Source of the DNA: Gordonia pseudamarae
GTDB taxonomy: Bacteria > Actinomycetota > Actinomycetes > Mycobacteriales > Mycobacteriaceae
Length of the DNA stretch: 64,000 nucleotides
Direction of reading: 5' to 3'
Assembly (NCBI RefSeq): GCF_025273675.1
Contig: NZ_CP045809.1
Location: forward strand, 2,728,001-2,792,000
The translations under genes were made by a program, and so were the position numbers. Positions 42,678 to 53,077 of the stretch are shown piece by piece. The notes under the pieces are model-generated. The model did no database searches, was not told the origin of the DNA, and was given only the letters and a program-made list of their open reading frames with translations. The number at the start of each line of letters is the position of its first letter. Within the stretch, counting starts at the first letter, position 1.

Positions 42678-44843
42678 ATGTCCGACCGGATCAACGTCCA
42701 CGGCTTGCAGGTCGAACCCGTCCTGTACGACTTCATCAATAACGAGGCGTTGCCGGGCAGCGGGGTAGAGCAGGATGCGTTCTGGTCGGGCGCGGCCGGC
42801 GTGATCAACGATCTGGCTCCCCGCAACCGCGAACTGCTCGCCATCCGCGACGACCTGCAGGCCAAGATCGACCAGTGGCACCGCGATCACCCCGGCGCCG
42901 TCGACTTCCCCGCCTACAAGGCATTCCTCACCGAGATCGGCTACCTGGTCGATGTCCCCGCGGACTTCCAGATCTCCACCCGCGGCGTCGACTCGGAGAT
43001 CGCCGAGACCGCCGGACCGCAGCTGGTCGTGCCGATCCTCAACGCCCGGTTCGCGCTGAACGCCGCCAACGCCCGCTGGGGTTCGCTCTACGACGCGCTC
43101 TACGGCACCGATGTGATCCCTGAGACCGACGGTGCGGAGAAGGTCGGCGCCTACAACAAGGTGCGCGGCGACAAGGTCATCGCCTACGCGAAAAACTTCC
43201 TCGACCAGGCGGTTCCGCTCGAATCGGGCAGCTATGCCGACGTCACCGGCCTGGCCGTCGTCGACGGCGCACTGCAGGTCACCACCGGCGACCAGGTCAC
43301 CGCGCTCGCCAACCCGGCGGCCTTCGCCGGCTATCGCGGCGACGCCGCCGACCCCACCTCGGTGCTGCTGCGCAACAACGGCCTGTACATCGACATCGAG
43401 ATCGACCCGGCCTCCCCGATCGGCCGGACGGACCCGGCCGGAATCAAGGACGTCGTCCTGGAGTCCGCCATCACCACGATCATGGACTTCGAGGACTCGG
43501 TCGCCGCCGTCGACGCCGAGGACAAGGTGGTCGGCTACCGCAACTGGCTCGGCCTCAACAGGGGCGATCTGGCCGAAGAGGTCAGCAAGGGCGGCAAGAG
43601 CTTCACCCGCGTGCTCGCCGACAACCGCGAGTACACCGCCCCCGACGGCTCCGGATTCAACCTGCACGGCCGGTCGCTGCTGTTCGTCCGCAACGTCGGC
43701 CACCTGATGACCAACCCGGCGATCCTCGATGCCGACGGCAACGAAGTCCCCGAGGGCATCCAGGATGCGCTCTTCACCGCCCTGATCGGCAAGCACGGAC
43801 TGGCCCCGGAGGGCAAGCAGAACTCGCGGACCGGTTCCATCTACATCGTCAAGCCGAAGATGCACGGCCCCGACGAGGTCGCGTTCACCGCCCAGCTGTT
43901 CGGTCGTGTCGAGCAGGTCCTGGGCCTGCCCGAGAACACCCTCAAGGTGGGCATCATGGACGAGGAGCGCCGCACCACGGTCAACCTCAAGGCCGCGATC
44001 AAGGCCGCCGAGAGCCGGGTCGTGTTCATCAACACCGGTTTCCTCGACCGCACCGGCGACGAGATCCACACGTCGATGGAGGCGGGTGCGGTGATCCGCA
44101 AGGGCGAGATGAAGCAGCAGAAGTGGATCAACGCCTACGAGGACTTCAACGTCGACACCGGCCTGCACGCGGGCCTGCAGCACAAGGCCCAGATCGGAAA
44201 GGGCATGTGGGCGATGACCGATCTCATGGCGCAGATGGTGGAGACCAAGATCGGTCAGCCGCGCGCCGGTGCCACCACGGCATGGGTGCCCTCGCCCACC
44301 GCCGCGACGCTGCACGCCATGCACTACCACCAGGTGGACGTGTTCGAACGCCAGGACGAGATCGCCAAGCGTGATCCCGCGTCGGTGGACGACATCCTGA
44401 CCATCCCGCTGGCCCCGAACACCAACTGGTCGGATGCGGAGAAGAAGGAAGAGCTCGACAACAACTGCCAGTCGATCCTGGGTTACGTGGTCCGCTGGAT
44501 CGACCACGGCGTCGGCTGCTCCAAGGTGCCCGACATCCACGATGTCGCGCTCATGGAAGATCGCGCCACCCTGCGCATCTCCAGCCAGCTGCTGGCCAAC
44601 TGGATTCGGCACGACGTGGTGACCGCCGACGATGTCGTCGCCGCCCTCGAGCGGATGGCGCCCGTCGTCGACCGGCAGAACGCCGACGACCCGGACTACC
44701 GGCCGATGGCACCGGACTTCGCGTCGAATATCGCTTTCCAGGCCGCGAAGGAGCTTATCCTCGAAGGTACGAAGCAGCCCAGCGGCTACACCGAGCCGAT
44801 CCTGCATCGCAAGCGGAGGGAATACAAGGCAGCCAACGCCTGA
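42678..44843 (+). CDS. glcB: Malate synthase G
   Basis: A 721-residue enzyme condensing glyoxylate with acetyl-CoA to malate in the glyoxylate shunt. Family signatures: [65 protein letters not shown] and [23 protein letters not shown] lies before the ATG. It is the analogue of Rv1837c. The glycine cleavage genes nearby link glycine, glyoxylate and one-carbon metabolism. Its transcript probably ends at the hairpin 44889-44928. Confidence 0.97.
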   Translation: MSDRINVHGLQVEPVLYDFINNEALPGSGVEQDAFWSGAAGVINDLAPRNRELLAIRDDLQAKIDQWHRDHPGAVDFPAYKAFLTEIGYLVDVPADFQISTRGVDSEIAETAGPQLVVPILNARFALNAANARWGSLYDALYGTDVIPETDGAEKVGAYNKVRGDKVIAYAKNFLDQAVPLESGSYADVTGLAVVDGALQVTTGDQVTALANPAAFAGYRGDAADPTSVLLRNNGLYIDIEIDPASPIGRTDPAGIKDVVLESAITTIMDFEDSVAAVDAEDKVVGYRNWLGLNRGDLAEEVSKGGKSFTRVLADNREYTAPDGSGFNLHGRSLLFVRNVGHLMTNPAILDADGNEVPEGIQDALFTALIGKHGLAPEGKQNSRTGSIYIVKPKMHGPDEVAFTAQLFGRVEQVLGLPENTLKVGIMDEERRTTVNLKAAIKAAESRVVFINTGFLDRTGDEIHTSMEAGAVIRKGEMKQQKWINAYEDFNVDTGLHAGLQHKAQIGKGMWAMTDLMAQMVETKIGQPRAGATTAWVPSPTAATLHAMHYHQVDVFERQDEIAKRDPASVDDILTIPLAPNTNWSDAEKKEELDNNCQSILGYVVRWIDHGVGCSKVPDIHDVALMEDRATLRISSQLLANWIRHDVVTADDVVAALERMAPVVDRQNADDPDYRPMAPDFASNIAFQAAKELILEGTKQPSGYTEPILHRKRREYKAANA

Positions 44844-44888
44844 TTCGTGACTGCCAGGTCATGAACGGGCCGCAGTCGTGATTCCGCC

Positions 44889-44928
44889 GGGCCGGCCACC
44901 AGTCGTACTGTCGACAGGTGGTCGGCCC
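44889..44928. terminator. Long hairpin downstream of glcB
   Basis: GGGCCGGCCACC pairs with GGTGGTCGGCCC (one G-T mismatch) around a 16-base loop, 45 bases after the malate synthase stop. It could be its terminator or a leader structure for the next gene. Confidence 0.6.
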
Positions 44929-44997
44929 GGTCCCGTAACCGATGGGAACACATGAGTGGTAACCCGGTGTTGGGCACGAACGCGAAAGGCACGGTAG

Positions 44998-46176
44998 TTG
45001 GCACAGCACCGGAGAGACCGCGACGGGGACGATTCGGCACCGCAGCGGCGCGGCGTGAGCCGAGGCCTGCTATTCGGCATCATCACGGTGATGATCATCG
45101 TCGCAATGGTCGTGGCCTGGCAGCATTTCGCCGGCAGATCCGACGACGAGGGAAACTCCGCGGCACGCTCGTGCGTCAAAGGTGAACTGCCCGTCGCGGT
45201 CGTCGTCTCCCCCGACATCGCGCCGGCCCTGACGGCCGCGGCCACCGAATTCGCCGGCACCAACCCCGTCGTGCGAGACCGGTGCATCCGGATCAACGTG
45301 CGCGCCGGTGATGCCAGGGTGACTCTGAACGGACTCGCCGGCACCTGGGACACGGCGTCGATGGGCGCCCGGCCCGCGGCCTGGATTCCCCAGTCCACCA
45401 TCTGGTCGGCCGAGCTGGCGACGGCCCGTTCCGGCGCGATCGAGGGCACCCCCGCCTCGCTGGTCACCACACCCGTGGTGCTGGCGGTGCAGCCGCAACT
45501 CGGCGACGCCGTCAAGAACGGTCTGCAGTGGAGTCAGCTGCCCACGCTGCAGGAAACCGACGGCAGCCTGTCGTCGGTCGGGCTGCCCGGTATCGGTTCG
45601 CTGCGCATGGCGATGCCGCGGGGCGCGCAATCGGATGCCACCAGTCTGGCCGCACAGGCTGTCACCTCGTCGATCACCCAGTCCACCGGACCGTTGACGG
45701 CCGCCGACGCCGCCCTCCCCCGGACCACCTCGGTCGTCAACGCCCTCATCAACGGCGCCCCCGACACCCCGGACGGGACGGCGGCCTCGGCGCTCACGGC
45801 GATCGGATCGGATCTGACGACGTCCCGGATCCGGGCGGTCCCGATCACCGAGCAGGAGCTGTATCAGCTGACCAAGGACGACACGACCGCCAGGGTGACC
45901 CAGATCGTCCCCGACGGCCCCACCCCGATCGCCGACTATCCGCTGATCAGACTTGCCGGTGAGCAGGTGCCGACGGAGGCATCCGAAGGGGTCGCCGAGT
46001 TCTTCGACTTTGTGACCACCCCCCGGCAGCTCGGCCGACTCACCGCGCTCGGATTCCGCGGCGACGCCCCCCTCCCAGCGGCGACCGCGACGGTGAGCTT
46101 CCCCCGCACCCCCAACCCCATGCCCGCCCCGGAGAACGCCGCCGCCGTCACCGTCAACAAGCTGGTCTACCGCTAG
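44998..46176 (+). CDS. Membrane-anchored substrate-binding-like protein (Rv1836c-like)
   Basis: A 392-residue protein starting at TTG with AAAGG upstream. A short basic cytoplasmic part, one membrane helix (about 22-42) and an exported domain that looks like a type II periplasmic binding fold (GELPVAVVVSPDIAPALTAAATEF, DTASMGARPAAWIPQSTIW, TTPVVLAVQPQLGDAV). In the M. tuberculosis order the counterpart Rv1836c is, as I recall, longer with a von Willebrand A domain, not seen here. It may bind a small ligand or an envelope partner; function unknown. It converges on gcvP with a 23-bp gap. Confidence 0.7.
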   Translation: MAQHRRDRDGDDSAPQRRGVSRGLLFGIITVMIIVAMVVAWQHFAGRSDDEGNSAARSCVKGELPVAVVVSPDIAPALTAAATEFAGTNPVVRDRCIRINVRAGDARVTLNGLAGTWDTASMGARPAAWIPQSTIWSAELATARSGAIEGTPASLVTTPVVLAVQPQLGDAVKNGLQWSQLPTLQETDGSLSSVGLPGIGSLRMAMPRGAQSDATSLAAQAVTSSITQSTGPLTAADAALPRTTSVVNALINGAPDTPDGTAASALTAIGSDLTTSRIRAVPITEQELYQLTKDDTTARVTQIVPDGPTPIADYPLIRLAGEQVPTEASEGVAEFFDFVTTPRQLGRLTALGFRGDAPLPAATATVSFPRTPNPMPAPENAAAVTVNKLVYR

Positions 46177-46199
46177 TTCGGCGGCGGGCCGGCCGAATC

Positions 46200-49112
46200 C
46201 TAGTTGTCGGCGAAGGCCTCGATCGGCGGGCAACTGCACACCAGGTTCCGATCGCCGTAGGTGCCGTCGATCCGGCGGGAACCCGGCCACACCTTGGCCC
46301 TGGCACCCGCGGACGGCAGACCCAGCGGGTACACGGCCTCCTCGCGCGAGTACGGGTGTTCCCACTCGGCGACCAGGCATTCGGCCGTGTGCGGGGCACC
46401 GCGCAACGGATTGTCGTCGGCGGACCATTCGCCGGCACCGATCCGGGTGATCTCGCCGCGGATCGCGATCATCGCCTCGCAGAACGCGTCGAGTTCGGCC
46501 AGGTTCTCGCTCTCGGTGGGCTCCACCATCAGGGTTCCGGCCACCGGGAAACTCATCGTCGGGGCGTGGAACCCGTAGTCGGCCAGTCGTTTGGCCACAT
46601 CATCGACCGTCACGCCGGTCTCCTTGGTGAGCGGGCGCAGATCGAGGATGCACTCGTGCGCCACGAAGCCCTGCGCGTCGGCTCCCTGTGCCCCGTCCGA
46701 GTCGCCACCGCCGTCGGTGAACAGCACCGGGTAGTGCTCGCCCAGTCGGCGCGCGATGTAGTTGGCAGAGGCGATCGCGGTCAGCGTGGCCCGGCGCAAC
46801 CCGTCCGCACCGGTCATCGCGATGTATGCGTAGGTGATGGGCAGGATCGAGGCCGAACCGTACGGCGCCGCCGACACCGTCGAGGTGCCCGGCAGCTCGT
46901 CGGCCAGCGGATGGCCCGGCACGAACTCCGCCAGATGGGAGCGGACCGCGACCGGGCCGACACCCGGACCACCGCCGCCGTGTGGGATGCAGAACGTCTT
47001 GTGCAGGTTCAGATGGCTCACGTCGCCGCCGAAACGACCCGGCCGGGCCACCCCGACCAGTGCGTTCAGGTTGGCGCCGTCGACGTACACCTGCCCACCC
47101 GCGTCGTGCACAAGGGCGCAGATCTCGGCGATGTCGTGCTCGAACACCCCGTGGGTGGACGGGTAGGTGATCATGATCGCGGCCAGCGACTCGCGGTGTG
47201 CCTCGATCTTGACCCGCAGATCATCGACGTCCACATCGCCGTTCTCCCGGCAGGCCACCACCACCACACGCATGCCGGCCATCACCGCCGACGCCGCGTT
47301 GGTGCCGTGCGCACTCGACGGGATGAGGCAGACATCGCGCCCGTGGTCACCACGGCTGCGGTGATAGCCGCGGATCGCCAGCAGTCCGGCGTACTCGCCC
47401 TGCGACCCGGCGTTGGGTTGCAGGCTGACCTTGTCGTAGCCGGTGATCGCGACCAGCCACTTCTCCAGTGTCGCGATGAGTTCGCGGATGCCCTCGGTGT
47501 CGGCCCAGGGCGCGAACGGATGCAGCCGCGCGAAACCCGGCCAGGTGATGGCCTCCATCTCGGCGACGGCGTTCAGTTTCATGGTGCACGATCCGAGCGG
47601 GATCATGCTCCGGTCCAGCGCGATGTCCTTGTCGGACAGCGCGCGCAGATAGCGCATCATCGCGGTCTCGGTGTGATACCGGTGAAACGCGGGGTGCGTG
47701 AGGTATTCGCTGGTCCGGGTCTCGACGGGCTGCGCGAAGGCACCCACGTCGTCACGTCTGAGCACACCTTCGGCGTCGAAGGCCCGCAACACCGCGGCCA
47801 CGTCGTCGAGTGTGGTGGTCTCGTCGCACGAGATGGCCACCAGGTCACCGGAGACCAACCGCAGGTTCACGTTGTCGTGGCGTTTGGCGCGCGCCACGAT
47901 GGCCCGTGCCTGAGCGGGGGTCCGGACGGTGATGGTGTCGAAGAATCGCGCGTTCTGCACCTGGTAGCCGGCGGTGGTCAGGCCGTTGGCCAATTTCTCC
48001 GCGTATCCGTGGGTGCGGCGGGCGATCTCGCGCAGGCCGGCGGGGCCGTGGTAGGAGGCGTACATCGCGGCGACGATGGCCAACAGCACCTGCGCGGTGC
48101 AGATATTGCTGGTGGCCTTCTCCCGGCGGATGTGCTGTTCACGGGTCTGCAACGCCAACCGGTAGGCGGGGTTGCCATCGGCGTCCTTGGATACCCCGAC
48201 CAGCCGCCCGGGCAGCTGGCGCGCGTGGGTGGTGTGGACCGCCAGATAACCGGCGTGCGGTCCGCCGAAGCCCATCGGCACACCGAAACGTTGCGTGGTG
48301 CCGAAGCACACGTCGGCGCCCTGTTCGCCGGGCGGCGTGATCAGTGTCAGCGCCAGCAGGTCGGCGCCCACCGACACCAGCGCCCCGCGCTCGTGTGCCT
48401 CGGCGATGATCGGTGCCGCGTCGACGATCCGGCCCGATGCGCCCGGCACCTGCATGATCACGCCGAAGAAGTCACCTTCGGGCAGGCCGCGTCCCGGCAG
48501 ATCCGGCAGCAGACGGGCCTCGACCAGCTCGATGCCCAGCGGTTCGGCCCGCGTCGCGATGACGGCCCGGGTCTGCGGAAACAGGTCGGCGTCGACGACC
48601 AGGCGCGGGGACCGCGACCGGTTGACGCGGCGCATGAGCGTCATCGCCTCGGCCGCTGCGGTTCCCTCGTCGAGCATCGACGCGTTCGCCACCTCCAGCC
48701 CCGTCAGGTCGGCCACCATCGTCTGGAAGTTCAGCAGTGCTTCCAGCCGGCCCTGACTGATCTCGGGCTGGTAGGGGGTGTACGCGGTGTACCAGGCGGG
48801 ATTCTCCAGCACGTTGCGCACGATCACCGGCGGGGTGTGTGTGTCGTAGTAGCCCAGGCCGACCATCGACCGGGCGACCACGTTGCGATGCGCGAGCTCG
48901 GCCAGGTGCGCCAGCACCTGATCCTCGGTCATGGGGGCCGCGAGCGCATCGAGGCCGTTGTCGTCGTGGCTGTCGGCTATCACCGCGGGGACCACGCGGG
49001 CGGCCAGCTCGTCCAGGGACGCCAGTCCGAGCGTGGCGAGAATCGTGTCGGTTTCGGACGCGTCCGGTCCTACGTGGCGATCGATGAACGGCTGGGACAT
49101 CGGTGACGGCAC
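46200..49112 (-). CDS. gcvP: Glycine dehydrogenase (decarboxylating), P protein
   Basis: A 970-residue PLP enzyme of the fused P1P2 form. It decarboxylates glycine and loads the aminomethyl group onto lipoyl-GcvH. The PLP lysine is K705 in [20 protein letters not shown]-terminal [18 protein letters not shown] and [12 protein letters not shown] are typical. A tandem glycine riboswitch about 70-260 bases upstream should switch expression on with glycine. gcvH lies 3.4 kb away on the same strand. No gcvT was found in this window. Confidence 0.97.
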   Translation of the reverse strand: MPSPMSQPFIDRHVGPDASETDTILATLGLASLDELAARVVPAVIADSHDDNGLDALAAPMTEDQVLAHLAELAHRNVVARSMVGLGYYDTHTPPVIVRNVLENPAWYTAYTPYQPEISQGRLEALLNFQTMVADLTGLEVANASMLDEGTAAAEAMTLMRRVNRSRSPRLVVDADLFPQTRAVIATRAEPLGIELVEARLLPDLPGRGLPEGDFFGVIMQVPGASGRIVDAAPIIAEAHERGALVSVGADLLALTLITPPGEQGADVCFGTTQRFGVPMGFGGPHAGYLAVHTTHARQLPGRLVGVSKDADGNPAYRLALQTREQHIRREKATSNICTAQVLLAIVAAMYASYHGPAGLREIARRTHGYAEKLANGLTTAGYQVQNARFFDTITVRTPAQARAIVARAKRHDNVNLRLVSGDLVAISCDETTTLDDVAAVLRAFDAEGVLRRDDVGAFAQPVETRTSEYLTHPAFHRYHTETAMMRYLRALSDKDIALDRSMIPLGSCTMKLNAVAEMEAITWPGFARLHPFAPWADTEGIRELIATLEKWLVAITGYDKVSLQPNAGSQGEYAGLLAIRGYHRSRGDHGRDVCLIPSSAHGTNAASAVMAGMRVVVVACRENGDVDVDDLRVKIEAHRESLAAIMITYPSTHGVFEHDIAEICALVHDAGGQVYVDGANLNALVGVARPGRFGGDVSHLNLHKTFCIPHGGGGPGVGPVAVRSHLAEFVPGHPLADELPGTSTVSAAPYGSASILPITYAYIAMTGADGLRRATLTAIASANYIARRLGEHYPVLFTDGGGDSDGAQGADAQGFVAHECILDLRPLTKETGVTVDDVAKRLADYGFHAPTMSFPVAGTLMVEPTESENLAELDAFCEAMIAIRGEITRIGAGEWSADDNPLRGAPHTAECLVAEWEHPYSREEAVYPLGLPSAGARAKVWPGSRRIDGTYGDRNLVCSCPPIEAFADN

Positions 49113-49179
49113 CCTTCGGCTGCGGTCGACGCGGCGGTCGACCGATGGGCCCTCCCCCTCTGTCGTGTCCTGACCGGTA

Positions 49180-49372
49180 CACTCCGGTTCTCGGACGCCT
49201 GAGAGTTTCAGGCCGGCAGACCGGCCCTTTCACCATGGGCGGACGGCTTCACCGTCACTTTCCAGAGACATCGTCATCCCCCACGGTCCTGGTGCCTGAG
49301 AGTTTGACGAGGAGGTGTTGCTCCTTCGGCGGCCGCCCTCACCCTGAGGTGGGCGACGCTCTCCCGTGACGG
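49180..49372 (-). promoter_or_regulatory. Tandem glycine riboswitch upstream of gcvP
   Basis: On the minus strand two aptamers occur in series. The first starts GGGAGAGCG and runs through GCCGAAGGAGCAA to ACTCTCAGGCACC. The second starts TGTCTCTGG, with GTGACGGTGAAGCCGTC and TGAAAGGGCC, and ends ACTCTCAGGCGTCC. The repeated CTCTCAGGC after each aptamer and the GGAGAG/TCTCTGG openings are hallmarks of the gcvT-type glycine element. It lies directly before gcvP. Ends are good to about ten bases. Confidence 0.93.
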
Positions 49373-49451
49373 TGCGACGTCCGATCAGTTTAACGGGATC
49401 ATCGCGTCAGCTCACAAGCAAGCGACCCCCGTCACACCGGCCGGTACGTCC

Positions 49452-50129
49452 TCAGCCGGTGCGGCGGGTCCGATTCTTGCGGCGGGCCGCGAGCTCGTCC
49501 TCCGGGGCGGGATCGCTGATACCTCCGTCGGCACGCTCACCCGGGAAGTCGGCGATAGTGCCGGTCAGCTCACGCATGGCGCCGCTGACGGCTATGCCGA
49601 ACACACCCTGACCGCCCTGCAACAGGTCGACGACCTCCTCGGCCGAGGTGCACTCGTAGACCGTCGTCCCGTCGGAGAACAAGGTGATCTTGGCCAGGTC
49701 CTCGACTCCGCGCTGACGCAGATGGTCGACGGCGACCCGGATGTTCTGCAACGAGATCCCGGTGTCGAGAAGCCGTTTGACGATCTTGAGGACGAGGATG
49801 TCCTTGAAGGAGTACAAGCGCTGGCTGCCCGAACCGGCGGCGCTGCGGATGGACGGCACCACCAGTGACGTACGGGCCCAGTAGTCCAGTTGCCGGTAGG
49901 TGATCCCGGCGATCTGGCAGGCGGTGGGAACCCGGTAGCCGACCAGGTCGTCGGGAATCACGTCATTGGGGAACAGACCCGGCGCCACATCACTCAAACG
50001 TCCCTGGCCCGGCGTCAGCGGACGGGCCTCCACCGCCGACGATTCATCCGTGGCTCCGGAAACACCGGACCCGACGACCTCGGAGGCCGTCGCCTCATCA
50101 TCATCCCGACCGAACTGCTGATCGCGCAC
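49452..50129 (-). CDS. MerR-family regulator (Rv1830/ResR-like)
   Basis: A 225-residue protein with an acidic N-terminal extension (~1-55), then a MerR helix-turn-helix (YRVPTACQIAGITYRQLDYWARTSLV, RLYSFKDILVLKIVKRLLDTGISLQNIRVAVDHL). The C-terminal domain contains ITLFSDGTTVYECTSAEEVVDLLQGGQGVFGIAVS. It matches M. tuberculosis Rv1830, reported as a growth and antibiotic-resilience regulator. It lacks the cysteines of metal-sensing MerR proteins. The upstream 238-bp spacer (50130-50367) holds its promoter. Confidence 0.88.
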   Translation of the reverse strand: MRDQQFGRDDDEATASEVVGSGVSGATDESSAVEARPLTPGQGRLSDVAPGLFPNDVIPDDLVGYRVPTACQIAGITYRQLDYWARTSLVVPSIRSAAGSGSQRLYSFKDILVLKIVKRLLDTGISLQNIRVAVDHLRQRGVEDLAKITLFSDGTTVYECTSAEEVVDLLQGGQGVFGIAVSGAMRELTGTIADFPGERADGGISDPAPEDELAARRKNRTRRTG

Positions 50130-50367
50130 TTCAGACTCCTCGCAACGCTCAGATCGGCCTCATCCGGGTACCTGTCCGGGTGAGGTCCGGCATACTGGAC
50201 TACAGAGTACGCCCGGGGTCACCGATCTCGGGGACGACACGTCATGGTGTCGCGACTCCGACGGTAGCCGCCCAACACGCCCGGAGCGGCGCGGCACGCC
50301 GAACGGGAAATATCACAATTTCACAAATAGATCTTAGCGTTATCCCAGAGGGACTGATTCGTGATCT

Positions 50368-50868
50368 TCAGGCTCCGCCGCTGGCCTTGAAGTCGTCCGG
50401 TGACACGCTGTCGAGGAACTCGCGGAACTTCTCGACCTCGTCCTCCTTGGCCGGGGCCTCGTCGGTGCCGTCCTCCTCCGGGATCAGCAGACCGGCATGC
50501 GCCAGGACCTCCTCGTCGGCGACGATCGGCACACCGACGCGCAACGCGACGGCGATCGAATCGGACGGTCGCGCGGACACCCGGACATCGTCATCGAACA
50601 CCATCTCGGCGTAGAACGTACCCTCTTGCATGTCGATGATCCGGACTTCAAGCAGTTGGCGCTCAAAAGCGCTGACGAGGTTCACGATCAGATCATGTGT
50701 CAACGGCCGGGGTGGCTCGATCCCCTTCTGCCGCAATGCGATGGACGCCGCCTCGCTCTGCCCGATCCAGATGGGGAGGTATCGCTGCCCGTCGATCTCA
50801 CGCAGCAGCAGCACCGGCTGGCTGTTCGGCGGCTCAACCCGGATGCCGACGACCCGCATCTCGCCCAT
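50368..50868 (-). CDS. Bifunctional nuclease-domain protein (DUF151, Rv1829-like)
   Basis: The frame is open to 50967, but the start at 50868 is preferred. AGGAGG lies just upstream and the protein then opens MGEMRVVGIRVEPP like its relatives, 166 residues. Conserved: QPVLLLREIDGQRYLPIWIGQSEAASIAL, RPLTHDLIVNLVSAF and the DDDVRVSARPSDSIAVALR segment with acidic residues. Plant and bacterial members were described as having RNase/DNase activity. It is conserved beside MerR genes and garA throughout Mycobacteriales. The acidic C-terminal tail (EEDGTDEAPAKEDEVEKF) is less conserved. Confidence 0.88.
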   Translation of the reverse strand: MGEMRVVGIRVEPPNSQPVLLLREIDGQRYLPIWIGQSEAASIALRQKGIEPPRPLTHDLIVNLVSAFERQLLEVRIIDMQEGTFYAEMVFDDDVRVSARPSDSIAVALRVGVPIVADEEVLAHAGLLIPEEDGTDEAPAKEDEVEKFREFLDSVSPDDFKASGGA

Positions 50869-50932
50869 TTCGGGACCTCCTGGGATTAGGTGCTTGTCTT
50901 TGACGCTACACCGTGTTCGGCCGCCGGTCGTG

Positions 50933-51673
50933 TCAGTCGAGGGCGCCTCGTAGCGCGGCCTTGACAAGCTGGGTGTGCAGTGTCACCGACAGTGCGGCGA
51001 TCTCGCGCACGAGTTCTTCGGCCCGGTCGCGGGCACCGGTACCCCGGCCCTTGGCGATCGGACTGGCGATCTGCGCGACCAGACCGGCCTCGCGATCGGC
51101 CGACAATTTGAACGCACGCAGATGCCTGGTCTCGATGCCGTAGCTGACCAGGGCCGCGGCCGCCTCGACAAGACGCACCGCGTCCTCGTCGTAGTAGCCG
51201 GCCGGGCCCACCGCCAGCAGACCGTTGCGTTGCAGTTCGGTGATGAACGCGGCATCGGCGCCGGTCCGGTCGATGAGTTCTTCACGCGAGACCCGACCGC
51301 CCCGGGCACCGAAGTCCGTCGCCGGGGCGACGGCACTACGAGCCGACGACAACAGCCGCGTACCGCCGTGTCCCACCCCGCCGACACCGGTGTCCATGGC
51401 ATCGAGCTGCTCCTTGATCACTTTCAAGGGCAGGTAGCGGTCGCGCTGGGCGGTCAGGACGAAGCGCAGCCGGTCGCAGTCCGCCTGCGAGAAACGCCGG
51501 TAACCGGACGGTGCCCGCTCCGGGGTGATCAGACCCTCGGACTCCAGGAAACGAATCTTGGAGATCGATACCTCGGGGAAGTCCTCACGCAGAAGCGCAA
51601 GGACCGCCCCGATCGACATCGAATGCTCGCCGGACGGTGCCTGCTCGCTCCGAAATCCCGAACCCGGGGTCAT
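50933..51673 (-). CDS. ftsR: MerR-family cell-division regulator FtsR (Rv1828-like)
   Basis: The start at 51673 gives 246 residues; an internal ATG (MSIGAVLALL) is possible. The helix-turn-helix is SISKIRFLESEGLITPERAPSGYRRFSQ, followed by FVLTAQRDRYLPLKVIKEQLDAMD. The C-terminal domain has TGADAAFITELQRNGLLAVGPAGYYDEDAVRLVEAA. Corynebacterium glutamicum FtsR activates ftsZ; M. tuberculosis Rv1828 is the same type. It lies 38 bp after garA and likely shares its transcript. Confidence 0.88.
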   Translation of the reverse strand: MTPGSGFRSEQAPSGEHSMSIGAVLALLREDFPEVSISKIRFLESEGLITPERAPSGYRRFSQADCDRLRFVLTAQRDRYLPLKVIKEQLDAMDTGVGGVGHGGTRLLSSARSAVAPATDFGARGGRVSREELIDRTGADAAFITELQRNGLLAVGPAGYYDEDAVRLVEAAAALVSYGIETRHLRAFKLSADREAGLVAQIASPIAKGRGTGARDRAEELVREIAALSVTLHTQLVKAALRGALD

Positions 51674-51711
51674 CTCGCCCCGGTGCCCTGCCGCCGATGC
51701 CGTCACGACGA

Positions 51712-52170
51712 CTATGCGCCTGTGTCGCCGGACCGGGAAGCGCTCAGGAACACCAGCCGGAACTTGCCGATCTGAACCTCGTCGCCGTTGCTCAGCGATG
51801 CCGTGTCCACCGGTTCCCGGTTGACGTAGGTGCCGTTCAGGCTGCCCACGTCGACCACCTGGAACTCGTTGTCGCCCAGCCGGAACTCGGCGTGGCGACG
51901 GCTGACGGTCACGTCGTCGAGGAAGATGTCGCTGTCGGGGTGCCGACCGGCGGAGGTGGTCGCCTGGTCGAGCAGGAATCGCGATCCCGCGTTGGGTCCC
52001 CGCTTGACGACAAGCAGTGCGGTACCGGGCGAAAGACGCTCCACCGCGGTGTCGGCGCTTTCGCCCGACGCACCCGCACCCGCACCCGCGTCGAGTTCCT
52101 TGATGAACTCCTCGCGGAAGACCGACGTGGTCTCCACAGGTGCTTCGAGTTCCTTGTCGTAGTCGCTCAC
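51712..52170 (-). CDS. garA: FHA-domain regulator GarA/OdhI
   Basis: The GTG start at 52170, preceded by AGAAGGAGA, gives 152 residues. The N-terminal phospho-switch ETTSVFREEF has T14 and T15, the sites for PknG/PknB kinases. The FHA domain runs about 60-140 (SAGRHPDSDIFLDDVTVSRRHAEF, GSLNGTYVN). Unphosphorylated GarA/OdhI inhibits 2-oxoglutarate dehydrogenase and glutamate dehydrogenase and stimulates glutamate synthase, so it sets carbon flow at 2-oxoglutarate. A Gly/Ala linker separates the switch from the FHA domain. Confidence 0.93.
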   Translation of the reverse strand: MSDYDKELEAPVETTSVFREEFIKELDAGAGAGASGESADTAVERLSPGTALLVVKRGPNAGSRFLLDQATTSAGRHPDSDIFLDDVTVSRRHAEFRLGDNEFQVVDVGSLNGTYVNREPVDTASLSNGDEVQIGKFRLVFLSASRSGDTGA

Positions 52171-52552
52171 GATTCTCCTTCTCTGTGTTCGGCCTGCTCG
52201 CATAACACCCGGGAGTCCCCCTGACCGGACGTGCCGCGCGTAGCCGCCTCTGTGTCGGTGACGGATGTGCTCCGCGAAACCGCTTAGCCAACCTACAGTG
52301 GCGCCCCACCCGGCCGGTACACCGACCTCGGAGACGTCCACATCGGCCATTCGATGTCGTGACCACACCGCGGACCAGCCCCCATCGTGACGCCGGTGAC
52401 GGAGTCCCGACGGGGATAGGGACGATCATAGCGTGCCCGGACGTGTGTCCTGTGTGGTTACGGAGTCCGGAGTGACCGATTCCCGATCGTCCACGAGCCG
52501 GCCGGAGAGCCCCGGACCTGTTCTGACGGACAGGACTTGTCCGGTCCGGCGC
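52171..52552. other. 382-bp non-coding region between garA and gcvH
   Basis: No gene is supported. Next to garA it must hold its promoter, and TGTAGGTT on the minus strand around 52296-52303 is a possible -10. At the gcvH end it has a hairpin (52527-52543). Confidence 0.6.
52527..52543 (-). terminator. Hairpin downstream of gcvH
   Basis: CGGACA and TGTCCG pair around GGACT, 10 bases after the gcvH stop. It is a short stem without a U tract; a weak terminator candidate. Confidence 0.45.
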
Positions 52553-52957
52553 TCAACCCTCGATGACGGCGCGGTACCCATCGGCGTCGAGCAGCGCGTC
52601 GACCAGCGTCTGCGCGGTGGTGTCGGCGCCGACGGTGATATCGATGAGCCAGCCGGCACCGTACGGGTCGGAGTTGACCAGGTCGGGCGCGGCGTCGAGG
52701 TCGGAGTTCACCGCGGCCACGGAACCGGCGAACGGGCCGTAGATATCGGACACACTCTTGGTCGACTCGACCTCGGCGAACGACTCACCCGATTCGACGG
52801 CATCGCCGACGGTGGGCAGCTGTACGAAGACCACATCTCCGAGTTGTCCCTGCGCGTAGTCGGTGATACCCACCCGCACGGTGTCGGGAGCGGTAATCAG
52901 CACCCATTCGTGTTCGGCCGTATAACGAAGGTTGTCGGGGACGATGCTCTCACTCAC
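52553..52957 (-). CDS. gcvH: Glycine cleavage system H protein
   Basis: The GTG start at 52957 follows AAAGGTG and gives 134 residues, the usual size; the frame extends further upstream without family sequence. The lipoyl-lysine is in ESTKSVSDIYGP. YTAEHEWV, VRVGITDYAQGQLGDVVFVQLP and VNSDPYGAGWLIDI are typical. It shuttles aminomethyl and electrons between P, T and L proteins. In M. tuberculosis gcvH also lies beside garA. Confidence 0.96.
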   Translation of the reverse strand: MSESIVPDNLRYTAEHEWVLITAPDTVRVGITDYAQGQLGDVVFVQLPTVGDAVESGESFAEVESTKSVSDIYGPFAGSVAAVNSDLDAAPDLVNSDPYGAGWLIDITVGADTTAQTLVDALLDADGYRAVIEG

Positions 52958-53077
52958 CGGATCTGCACCTTTCTCGTTGTTCGTCTCGCTTGTCTCGTGC
53001 GGCATCGGCCGCGCGAGACGTCGGGTTGGACATTAGGCCATCGGCGGCGACCGCGTGGGCCGGTATGCGTACTCGAC

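Noticed and set aside
42576..44807. Long minus-strand frame opposite glcB
   Set aside because: Antisense shadow; malate synthase G is complete on the + strand.
46356..49106. Long + strand frame opposite gcvP
   Set aside because: Antisense shadow of a complete, recognised gene.
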